From Gallibacter pasteurianus_A (GTDB lineage: Bacteria > Bacillota > Clostridia > Peptostreptococcales > Anaerovoracaceae), in NCBI GenBank assembly GCA_963596005.1, contig CAVBJF010000005.1, forward strand, positions 1-64,000: a DNA stretch of 64,000 nt. Reading direction: 5' to 3'. Of the stretch, positions 44,586 to 52,013 are shown piece by piece (position 1 is the first letter of the stretch; each line of letters begins with the position of its first letter). Below the pieces are notes generated by a model that worked only from the letters and a program-made list of their open reading frames with translations, was not told the origin of the DNA and made no database searches. The translations under genes and the position numbers were made by a program.

Positions 44586-45802
44586 TGAAATATTTTGTGC
44601 TCGTTCCGGACGGAGCAGGAGATGAAAAGATAAAGGAATTAGGAGATAAAACGCCGCTTGAGGCAGCAAATATGCCTTGCGTAGATGAGCTTGCAAGCCT
44701 AGGGGAGATAGGCATGGTGCAAAATGTGCCGGATGGCATACCACCGGGAAGCGACGCTGCAAATCTTTCTGTTATGGGGTACGATCCGGCAGTATATCTA
44801 ACAGGCAGATCTCCGCTTGAAGCAGCAAGCATAGGGATAAATATGAATGACACGGATGTTGCATTTAGGGTAAATATCATCACACTTGAAGGTGACGGTG
44901 CGTATGAGGATATGACGATCGTTGACCACAGCTCAGGCGATATCTCAACAGAGGAAGCAGATGAGCTTATAAAAGCGCTTTCTAAGGAATTCATAGACGA
45001 TGATATTGCTCTTTACACAGGCGTGAGCTACAGACACTGCATGATTGTAAAAAACGGCAGGACTGATTATGAGACAACTCCACCACATGATGCACTTACG
45101 CAGAGGGTAGGCGACAACCTGCCAAAAGGACCTGATGCTGACAGACTTATAGCTATGATGAAAAAGAGTTATGAAATATTAAAGGATCATCCGGTTAATA
45201 AAAAGCGTATAGAAAAAGGTTTAAATCCGGCTAACTCGGCATGGATATGGGGGCAGGGCAAAAAACCGACATTGTCACTATTTAAAGAGAAGTATGGTAT
45301 AGACGGCACTGTTGTAAGCGCAGTTGACCTCATCAAGGGAATAGGTATATATGCAGGACTGACAAGCGTAGATGTTGAAGGCGCGACAGGTACACTTCAC
45401 ACAAATTATGAGGGAAAGCAAAAGGCAGCAGTTAGGGCATTTGAGCAGGGAAAGGACTTTGTTTATATGCACCTTGAGGGACCTGACGAGTGCGGACATC
45501 AGGGTGATGTGTCGGGCAAAGTAGAGTCACTTGAGAAGATTGATAAGCTTGTTTTGAAACCAACTATAGATTATTTGCGAAGCACCGGCGAAGATTTTAA
45601 AGTCCTTGTCGTACCTGACCACAGAACACCGATATGTTTAAGAACACACAACTCGGTTCCGGTACCTTATGTTATATACAAGAGTTATGATGAAAAGCAA
45701 AAAGACACAAGCAAAACATTTACAGAAAGCGCAGGCGAAAGATCAGGAAAGTTTTTTGCCAATGGATATGAGATGGCAGACTACTTTTTTTGTGAGAAAT
45801 AG
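44585..45802 (+). CDS. apgM: ApgM-type cofactor-independent phosphoglycerate mutase family protein
   Basis: A 405-residue member of the alkaline phosphatase superfamily in the ApgM branch. The metal-binding start is VPDGAGD near residues 7-13, the nucleophile serine is in PGSDAANLSVMGYDP near 56-70, and the second metal set lies in HLEGPDECGHQGD near 299-311 and VPDHRTP near 341-347. Members interconvert 2- and 3-phosphoglycerate; a bacterial subgroup has been proposed to act as homoserine kinase. Its stop-start overlap with serC (TAATG) ties it to serine synthesis. Because no mutase lies between tpiA and eno and no serB is visible, it could act as the glycolytic mutase or in serine metabolism. 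The exact reaction is not resolved. Confidence 0.85.
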   Translation: MKYFVLVPDGAGDEKIKELGDKTPLEAANMPCVDELASLGEIGMVQNVPDGIPPGSDAANLSVMGYDPAVYLTGRSPLEAASIGINMNDTDVAFRVNIITLEGDGAYEDMTIVDHSSGDISTEEADELIKALSKEFIDDDIALYTGVSYRHCMIVKNGRTDYETTPPHDALTQRVGDNLPKGPDADRLIAMMKKSYEILKDHPVNKKRIEKGLNPANSAWIWGQGKKPTLSLFKEKYGIDGTVVSAVDLIKGIGIYAGLTSVDVEGATGTLHTNYEGKQKAAVRAFEQGKDFVYMHLEGPDECGHQGDVSGKVESLEKIDKLVLKPTIDYLRSTGEDFKVLVVPDHRTPICLRTHNSVPVPYVIYKSYDEKQKDTSKTFTESAGERSGKFFANGYEMADYFFCEK

Positions 45803-45839
45803 ATAAGGTGAAAAATAGATAATAATTTAGGAAAACAAA

Positions 45840-47063
45840 ATGCAAATAGCACATTATAAGAAAATAGAAAAACATGCAAGGTTTATTTTGCCACTATTGA
45901 TTGTGACTGTGCTGTTTTTGTTGCAGATATTTTCACCAACATATGCAGGCACTACATCGGCACAAAAGCCTATCATAGATAGCGATAAAGCTTTTGTCTG
46001 CGATATTAAGACAGGAGCTATAGTATATAGCAAGGGCGAAGAGAACACCTTTAACCCAAGAGATTTAAACAAGCTGATGACAGCGCTTGTGGTCGCGGAT
46101 GAAAAAGATCTTACGGACGGCGATCTGGATAATATAAAGAAGATGCTTAAAGAAAGTGACAACACTCATGCGGATGCTTTTGCAAAGGAAATATCCGGAA
46201 GTGTGACAGATTTTTGCAAAAAAATGAACGAAAAGGCGAAAGCGCTTGGTTGCAAGGAAACAAGCTTCACGACAGCAGGAGGTGTAGGCGATAAAAAAAG
46301 CAAAATATCTGCCGGCGATATGTCGCTCATTTTGGATGCGTTTTTTGACAATAAGGATCTAAAATCTACTGTTACCTTTGAAAAAAAAGATGGTGATAAG
46401 ACAAAAGCAAAGTATGCGACTATCGGCAAAGGAAATGACAAGTCGCAGATATATACCATCGCATTGGCACAAAAGGATGATACGATGCTTATAAGTGTTT
46501 GTATTGGTGGAGCCTCTACAGAAACCAATCAGGCAGATAGTGACAACCTTTTGAAGTATGGAATAAAAAATTACAGAACATATATAGTTGTAGCAAAAGG
46601 CGAGAGTGCCGGGCATGTAAAAATAAAGGGTGGCCAGAGGATATATGTTAAAGGATATGCTAAAGATGATCTTTGTGTGACATTGCCAAAGGAGGGAGAG
46701 GATTCGCTTGTAAAAACGGAAATTACAACAGTAGAAGATCTCAAGGCGCCTGTAAAGAAAAATAAAGTTATAGGACAGATAAAGGCGATTGAAGCAGGCA
46801 CTGTGACAGCGCAGGTAGATCTTGTTACAAAAAAGGAAATAAAGCAGGGCGGACCATGGAGCAAAATCGGTCTTTCAGATTATATGTTTTTTGGAATATG
46901 TGCGATACTTTTCCTACTCATAATCCTTATTATAATCATAAAGATAAAAAAGAAGAAAAGACAAAAAAGAATAGAAGCTCTTCAGGAAGCGAAGAGACAA
47001 AAAGAGCTTGAGCGCATCGAAAAGGAGAGATTAGAGAAGCGCAGGAGAAATTGGCCGTATTAG
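45840..47063 (+). CDS. DD-carboxypeptidase-like protein (S11 family), catalytic serine lost
   Basis: A 407-residue exported protein with the layout of D-alanyl-D-alanine carboxypeptidases: signal or anchor helix at about 15-35, S11 core at about 45-240, a PBP5-C-like beta domain at 245-335, a membrane helix near 350-370 and a basic, charged cytosolic tail. The catalytic SxxK box, usually PASLTKLMT, reads PRDLNKLMT, so the nucleophile serine is Asp75; Lys78 remains. The second motif survives as SDN, while the KTG motif reads KTK. It is therefore probably catalytically inactive on peptidoglycan and may bind or regulate instead. AGGAAAAC precedes the ATG. uvrC follows after 12 bases. Confidence 0.78.
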   Translation: MQIAHYKKIEKHARFILPLLIVTVLFLLQIFSPTYAGTTSAQKPIIDSDKAFVCDIKTGAIVYSKGEENTFNPRDLNKLMTALVVADEKDLTDGDLDNIKKMLKESDNTHADAFAKEISGSVTDFCKKMNEKAKALGCKETSFTTAGGVGDKKSKISAGDMSLILDAFFDNKDLKSTVTFEKKDGDKTKAKYATIGKGNDKSQIYTIALAQKDDTMLISVCIGGASTETNQADSDNLLKYGIKNYRTYIVVAKGESAGHVKIKGGQRIYVKGYAKDDLCVTLPKEGEDSLVKTEITTVEDLKAPVKKNKVIGQIKAIEAGTVTAQVDLVTKKEIKQGGPWSKIGLSDYMFFGICAILFLLIILIIIIKIKKKKRQKRIEALQEAKRQKELERIEKERLEKRRRNWPY

Positions 47064-47075
47064 CGGAGAATAAAA

Positions 47076-48956
47076 ATGTTTGATATCAAGGAAAACTTAA
47101 AAAAACTCCCGAACAAACCGGGAGTTTATCTGCATAAGGATAAACTTGGCAATATAATATATGTTGGCAAAGCTGTTTCGCTCAAAAATAGAGTGAGACA
47201 GTATTTTCAGAGCAAAAAAAATATGGATGCAAAGGTTCGTGCTATGGTATCAAACATTGAGGAGTTTGAATATATAATTTGTGATAACGAACTCGAAGCT
47301 CTTGTGCTCGAAAACAACCTCATAAAAAAACATAAGCCAAGGTACAATGTATTATTGCGCGATGATAAAACATATCCATATATATGTATTACAAACGAAA
47401 AATGGCCACGCATCATAAAAACGCGGCTGCCGGAAAAAAACGGCGGTACATATTTTGGGCCATATAGCGATGTATCTGCTGTAAATAATATGATAGACCT
47501 TTTAAATAATGTTTACAAAACTAAAAAATGCTCATATAAGGTTTTTAAAAAAGGCTTTAGACCTTGTTTAAATTATCATATCGGGCAGTGTGATGGAATT
47601 TGTACAGGCAAAGCAGACCATGGCGCATATATGAAGCGAATAGAAGAGGTTTCCAAATTTTTAAAAGGAAGACAAAAGGATTTGCTTTCCTATATAAAAT
47701 CCGAGATGGATGAGGCAGCAGAGCGCCTTGATTACGAAAATGCGGCAAGGTATCGCGATTATATATCGGCGGCCAAAGCAATATCAGAAAAGCAAAGAGT
47801 GACTCTTGCTCATACTAAAGATATGGATTTAATACTATATGCGCAAAAAGGTAACGTAGTGGTATTTTATGTTAGGGATGGCAAACTTTCGGGCAGAGAA
47901 ACATTTTCGATGCAGATAAGTCCAGAGGATAGTGAAAGCAATATATTAGGTGCGTTTATTAAACAGTATTATGCAAATGCACCAAGCGGTCCATCTGAAA
48001 TTTTGCTTGAAAAAGAAATAGATGAAACAGAAGAACTTGAAAATTTTCTTTCGTCATTATGGAATAAAAAGGTTAGGATACATGTAGCAAAGCGTGGCGA
48101 AAAAAGAGACTTTATGCAGATGGCTCTGGATGATATGAAAAGGATGATTACTGGCATAGAGCAAAAGGAAAAAAATAAACGCGAAAGAGAGGCTAAGATA
48201 CGGGCTCAAATAACAGAAGTTATAAAAAAAGCTACGCTAACCCCGTCGGTAGCAGAGAGCGAGGCAGGTAAAATCAGACTTGAAGCGTATGATATATCAA
48301 ATATAAATGGAGCTTTTAATGTTGGGAGTATGGTAGTATATGACGGAAGCAGGCCAAATAAAAAAGCATACCGAAGATTTAGGATACGCATGGTAGATGG
48401 TGCAGATGACTATGCCTCCATGCAGGAAGTCATATATAGGAGAGTGAACAAGGCGCTTGCAGAGGATAAAGGCTTTTTGCCACTTCCAGATATTATACTT
48501 GTAGACGGAGGAAAAGGCCAAGTGCATGCGGCTTTATCGGTATTAGAACAGCTCGGCATATCCATTCCTGTTGCAGGTATGGCAAAGGACGACTTTCACA
48601 GAACAAGAGCTCTTGTATATCCCGTGCGCCGAACGGATAGAGGTATAGCTTTTGTAGAGGAAGAGCTAAAGGAAAATGATTTATTATTTAAATATATAGG
48701 TAGCATACAGGAGGAAGTCCATCGTTTTGCGATTGAATATCATAAAAAGCTCAGAGAAAAGGACATGACTCGTTCTCAGCTTGATGAGATAGAAGGCATA
48801 GGCAAAATTAAAAGGACTAATCTGCTACTGTATTTTAAGGATATTGAAAGGATAAAATCGGCAAGTGAGGCAGAAATTTTAAAGGTGCCTAAAATAACAA
48901 AGAAAAATGCTAAAGATATAGTAAATTTCTTTCTTGCTCAAAAAGACAACAGATGA
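47076..48956 (+). CDS. uvrC: Excinuclease ABC subunit C
   Basis: A 626-residue UvrC, which makes both cuts around DNA lesions with UvrB. The N-terminal GIY-YIG nuclease starts with KPGVYLHKDKLGNIIYVGKA near residues 13-32, the UVR motif for UvrB contact lies near 205-240, the RNase H-like nuclease with YDISNINGAFNVGSMVVYDG near 405-424 and ILVDGGKGQVHAA near 474-486 follows, and the last 65 residues form helix-hairpin-helix repeats. Length and order are standard. GGAG lies upstream of the ATG. Confidence 0.96.
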   Translation: MFDIKENLKKLPNKPGVYLHKDKLGNIIYVGKAVSLKNRVRQYFQSKKNMDAKVRAMVSNIEEFEYIICDNELEALVLENNLIKKHKPRYNVLLRDDKTYPYICITNEKWPRIIKTRLPEKNGGTYFGPYSDVSAVNNMIDLLNNVYKTKKCSYKVFKKGFRPCLNYHIGQCDGICTGKADHGAYMKRIEEVSKFLKGRQKDLLSYIKSEMDEAAERLDYENAARYRDYISAAKAISEKQRVTLAHTKDMDLILYAQKGNVVVFYVRDGKLSGRETFSMQISPEDSESNILGAFIKQYYANAPSGPSEILLEKEIDETEELENFLSSLWNKKVRIHVAKRGEKRDFMQMALDDMKRMITGIEQKEKNKREREAKIRAQITEVIKKATLTPSVAESEAGKIRLEAYDISNINGAFNVGSMVVYDGSRPNKKAYRRFRIRMVDGADDYASMQEVIYRRVNKALAEDKGFLPLPDIILVDGGKGQVHAALSVLEQLGISIPVAGMAKDDFHRTRALVYPVRRTDRGIAFVEEELKENDLLFKYIGSIQEEVHRFAIEYHKKLREKDMTRSQLDEIEGIGKIKRTNLLLYFKDIERIKSASEAEILKVPKITKKNAKDIVNFFLAQKDNR

Positions 48957-49015
48957 TACAATAAGAAGAAAATAAAGATATATCGACAAATATATATTTA
49001 TAACGGAGGAACAAA

Positions 49016-49261
49016 ATGGCAGAGGAAAAGGATATAATAACGCTGGAGTTTGACGGCGGCGAAGAAGTAGAGTGCGAAATTATGGGTACTTTTGAGGCCG
49101 GCGAAAAGGAATATGTAGCGCTTATTCCGGAAGATGGTTCGGATGATGTTTGGATTTACGAATATCAAGAACTTGACGACGATTTTAAGCTTTTAGATAT
49201 AGAGGACGATAAGGAATTTGAGATTGCTGTTGCCGAGTTTGATAAGATAATGGCAGAGTAA
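49016..49261 (+). CDS. DUF1292 domain protein
   Basis: An 81-residue acidic protein of the DUF1292 family, common in Firmicutes and often encoded near yrrK/mltG; its role is unknown. The family pattern ITLEFDGGEEVECEIMGTFE at the start, YVALIP near residues 33-38 and VWIYEY near 46-51 is clear. CGGAGGAAC lies just before the ATG. It lies 59 bases after uvrC and is followed by a bidirectional terminator. Confidence 0.9.
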   Translation: MAEEKDIITLEFDGGEEVECEIMGTFEAGEKEYVALIPEDGSDDVWIYEYQELDDDFKLLDIEDDKEFEIAVAEFDKIMAE

Positions 49262-49339
49262 TTGTTGCCGATGTTTACCAGACAATACTTGCGTGCAGAT
49301 ATTGATAAATTTAAAGACATAGGACAATAAAGAAATATA

Positions 49340-49372
49340 AAGACAGGTGCTAAATTACTTAGCACCTGTCTT
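49340..49372. terminator. Bidirectional terminator after DUF1292 gene
   Basis: AAGACAGGTGCTAA at 49340-49353 pairs with TTAGCACCTGTCTT at 49359-49372 around an ATTAC loop. T-rich sequence follows on both strands, so it can end both the rightward uvrC-DUF1292 transcript and the leftward transporter gene. Confidence 0.8.
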
Positions 49373-49414
49373 ATGATTTATCTATTTTTTTATAATCCTA
49401 TAATTGTGAAGTGA

Positions 49415-50608
49415 TTAGTCTAACTTTGCAGCCTGACTTCTTTTCTTCATATTTCTTAGACCGAAGATCCATAGAGGGAGTATTACGAATATCCAGTTGT
49501 AGATGCCGAGGTACTTGTATGCAACCTGCACAACCCACATTAGGCCAAATGTTGATACGCCGTATGAGAATCCAAGGCATATAACGGCTATGATTGCATT
49601 TCTGAGTACGCTACTCTTCATGTTTTTAAATACATATGGATTGAACCTTTCTACCATTCCGAAAGTAAATCCTACGGCAGTAGTTATAAGAGCCAAGAAC
49701 AATAGTATTGGGTATGCTACTGCAAGTATTGAAGAATCAAGGTGATTTACAATCCATACAGTTGGAAGCTTCTGAGCTTCAGGATCTGTATAAATTTCAG
49801 GCATTCCTGAGAATATCAATAGGCATATACCGCTCAGCATTATGATATTGATAATCCAGCCTGTGAACATCGCACCTTTTGCTTCTTTCTTAGACTGTGC
49901 ACCCTGGAATGAAGAAGCTATACCACCGATTGCAGTAATCTGGAAGCCGGCATATGTCAAAGTCCAAAGAAGTGCATTGCCGAATGAACCCGGAGTTGTA
50001 CCGCTGGCAGAACCGGTTAGACTCCACTTAGAAGATTCTGGGTTTACATATCCTTCTTTAAATAGATCCACGATATTTGGCCAGAATTTCATAAGACCGA
50101 GTATGAGAACTATAACGATTATAACTAGTATGCCGATAGTCATTATGAGGGCATTCTTTCTTACAAGCGATGCACCGAATATACAAATGACTGTTACGAT
50201 GGCTAACATGATAAGTGAACCAAGTACCGTATTTATTCCAAAATACTGGTTAGCAAGGGTACCACCCATTGCAAGTGATGCCGCAGTTGCAGAAATGGTT
50301 GTGATGATGATACCAACGTCCATCATAACCTTACAAAACTTACCGATAGGTGCAGTGGCCTGCTCTGCCCAACCGTCGTAGTTCCAAAGACCTGTTTCTC
50401 TTGCACTTTCTATACCTATATAAAATGTAAATGCAACGATACTCATTGCGATGATAGGCATAAATACGCCAAACCAGCCGTGATTTGCAAAGTACTGAAG
50501 TTCCTGTGTACCGGATGCGAAGCCTGCACCGCAGTGTGTTGAGAACCATACAGCAGCTGTACCGAGGCTGACGGCAGTGAAGTATTTACCATTTTTTTTG
50601 TTGTTCAT
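49415..50608 (-). CDS. YkvI-like membrane transporter
   Basis: A leftward 397-residue membrane protein with about ten helices. Near residues 26-40, GAGFASGTQELQYFANHG matches the YkvI-type signature seen at the start of the fusion protein at 15988, so the two are paralogues. The family belongs to the APC superfamily and its substrates are unknown. The start is placed at 50608, eight bases after GAGAGG; ATG 50614 is only two bases from that site. It diverges from a LysR regulator across a gap with palindromes, so its expression is probably controlled by that regulator and its ligand. Confidence 0.85.
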   Translation of the reverse strand: MNNKKNGKYFTAVSLGTAAVWFSTHCGAGFASGTQELQYFANHGWFGVFMPIIAMSIVAFTFYIGIESARETGLWNYDGWAEQATAPIGKFCKVMMDVGIIITTISATAASLAMGGTLANQYFGINTVLGSLIMLAIVTVICIFGASLVRKNALIMTIGILVIIVIVLILGLMKFWPNIVDLFKEGYVNPESSKWSLTGSASGTTPGSFGNALLWTLTYAGFQITAIGGIASSFQGAQSKKEAKGAMFTGWIINIIMLSGICLLIFSGMPEIYTDPEAQKLPTVWIVNHLDSSILAVAYPILLFLALITTAVGFTFGMVERFNPYVFKNMKSSVLRNAIIAVICLGFSYGVSTFGLMWVVQVAYKYLGIYNWIFVILPLWIFGLRNMKKRSQAAKLD

Positions 50609-50666
50609 AGTCATTACCTCTCTTTACATTATTAAAAAATTAACAACCTATGGGAAGATTATAATA

Positions 50667-50726
50667 GCTAAATTAGCAAAAATATATTGAAAATTGTGAT
50701 GTTAATATATTAAAATATTTAATATA
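50667..50726. promoter_or_regulatory. Palindromic operators between transporter and LysR genes
   Basis: GCTAAATTAGC at 50667-50677 is an 11-base palindrome. TATATTAAA at 50706-50714 and TTTAATATA at 50718-50726 are inverted arms around ATA, and overlap the palindrome TTAATATATTAA at 50702-50713. LysR regulators bind such A+T-rich inverted sites in divergent gaps. The A+T richness of the region lowers certainty. Confidence 0.45.
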
Positions 50727-50780
50727 AAATAGAAGATAGATTTTGAAAAGAAATTATAATATAAGTAGGAGAAATTAGGG

Positions 50781-51734
50781 ATGAAGACCGAATTTTTTGA
50801 GCAACTCATAGCAATAGTCGAATCAAAGAACATGTCAGAGGCAGCGGTCAAGTTAAATATGGCACAACCGACACTGAGTCTTTCTATGAAAAATTTTGAA
50901 AGTGAGTTAAATGCAAAAATATTTGAGAGAGTAGGTCGCGAAAACAAATTGACTGCATTTGGGGAGGATTTATATAGAAAGGCAAAAGTCATAGATGAAG
51001 AAATAAAACAGCTCCAAAGCTATGTGGTTAAAAAAAGGGATGAGATAAATTATCTTTCGGTTTCAAACAACTTTTCGCTTCTCGGAAAGGATGCTTTTCT
51101 TGACTTATATCAAAAATACAGCAAAAAGGAAAAAAAGCTTACCAATTTTAAGGTCGAAGATGTGGCGATAAATATCATCATTGATAATGTTGCGGCAGGG
51201 AAGAGTGAGATAGGCATTGTACGATTTTTTGTAGACAAAAGGGGCTCGTTAGAACGGATGCTCGCATATCAGGGTCTTGAATATCGTAAGCTTGCGGAAG
51301 AAGATATTTGCGTAGTTGTAGGAAAACAAAATCCGCTGTATTATATCGAAGCTGATTCTATAGATGTCGAGCATCTAAAAAATATGTCTTTTGTTTCGCA
51401 TAATACAGAGACGATGGATGCACTTTGGATAAGTTGCCTTAAGGAGTTGAATATAGAATCCGTCACCATGTCACTTGCAAGTGTAGGCAATGTAATGAGT
51501 GCAGTGCGAAATACAGATGTCGCATTTATTGACACAAGAAAGGATCATTCGCATAACGATTGGTACAAAGATGTAAGATATATCACGGTTACACCGATAA
51601 AAAAATGTGAGCTTGGATGGATTAAAATAAAAAACAGAGAGCTTACGCAGACAGGAGTAAATTATTTGCAGTGTCTTGAAGAGCGAATTTTAAAGTGGAG
51701 AGAGGCACAAAAAATAAAAGAGGGTATACAATGA
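50781..51734 (+). CDS. LysR family transcriptional regulator
   Basis: A 317-residue LysR-type regulator. The N-terminal winged helix-turn-helix is clear: QLIAIVESKNMSEAAVKLNMAQPTLSLSMKNFE at residues 7-39, followed by the linker helix to about 90. The C-terminal ligand domain is divergent from well-known members. AGGAG lies eight bases before the ATG. It diverges from the YkvI-like gene and most likely controls it, binding the palindromes in the 172-base gap between the two start codons. It overlaps the next small gene by four bases (ATGA). Confidence 0.88.
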   Translation: MKTEFFEQLIAIVESKNMSEAAVKLNMAQPTLSLSMKNFESELNAKIFERVGRENKLTAFGEDLYRKAKVIDEEIKQLQSYVVKKRDEINYLSVSNNFSLLGKDAFLDLYQKYSKKEKKLTNFKVEDVAINIIIDNVAAGKSEIGIVRFFVDKRGSLERMLAYQGLEYRKLAEEDICVVVGKQNPLYYIEADSIDVEHLKNMSFVSHNTETMDALWISCLKELNIESVTMSLASVGNVMSAVRNTDVAFIDTRKDHSHNDWYKDVRYITVTPIKKCELGWIKIKNRELTQTGVNYLQCLEERILKWREAQKIKEGIQ

Positions 51735-52012
51735 GACAGTATTTAGAAGAAACGTATTCACAAGAAGTGGCAAATGAAAATCCCGATACGCCACTAAGGG
51801 TTGTCTTTTTTAGGATTTACGACAGGAAGATAGCCGCAGGAGAAATCTCCTTTAAAAATATAAAAATGGATAAAGATCAGTTCATATGTCTTAGCACGGC
51901 ACAAGATCCGGAAATGACACGCGATGATGTGATAAATTTATGTATAAATATGAAACTTACAAAGGAAGAGGCAGACGAGATGATGATTGCTGCAGGATAT
52001 GAGAAGCTATAA
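51731..52012 (+). CDS. Small protein of unknown function
   Basis: A 93-residue soluble protein that I cannot assign. It is rich in Lys and Asp and ends with LTKEEADEMMIAAGYEKL, a helix pattern (LxxxEAxxLLxxAGY) seen at the C-terminus of several helix-turn-helix-related proteins. The ATG overlaps the LysR stop (ATGA) and GAGGGT lies upstream, so translation is coupled to the regulator. One base separates its stop from the topB start. It could help the LysR protein or belong to topB; neither is shown. Confidence 0.6.
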   Translation: MRQYLEETYSQEVANENPDTPLRVVFFRIYDRKIAAGEISFKNIKMDKDQFICLSTAQDPEMTRDDVINLCINMKLTKEEADEMMIAAGYEKL

Positions 52013-52013
52013 A

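Noticed and set aside
47076..47370. GIY-YIG domain as a homing endonuclease
   Set aside because: It is the normal N-terminal nuclease of a full-length UvrC.
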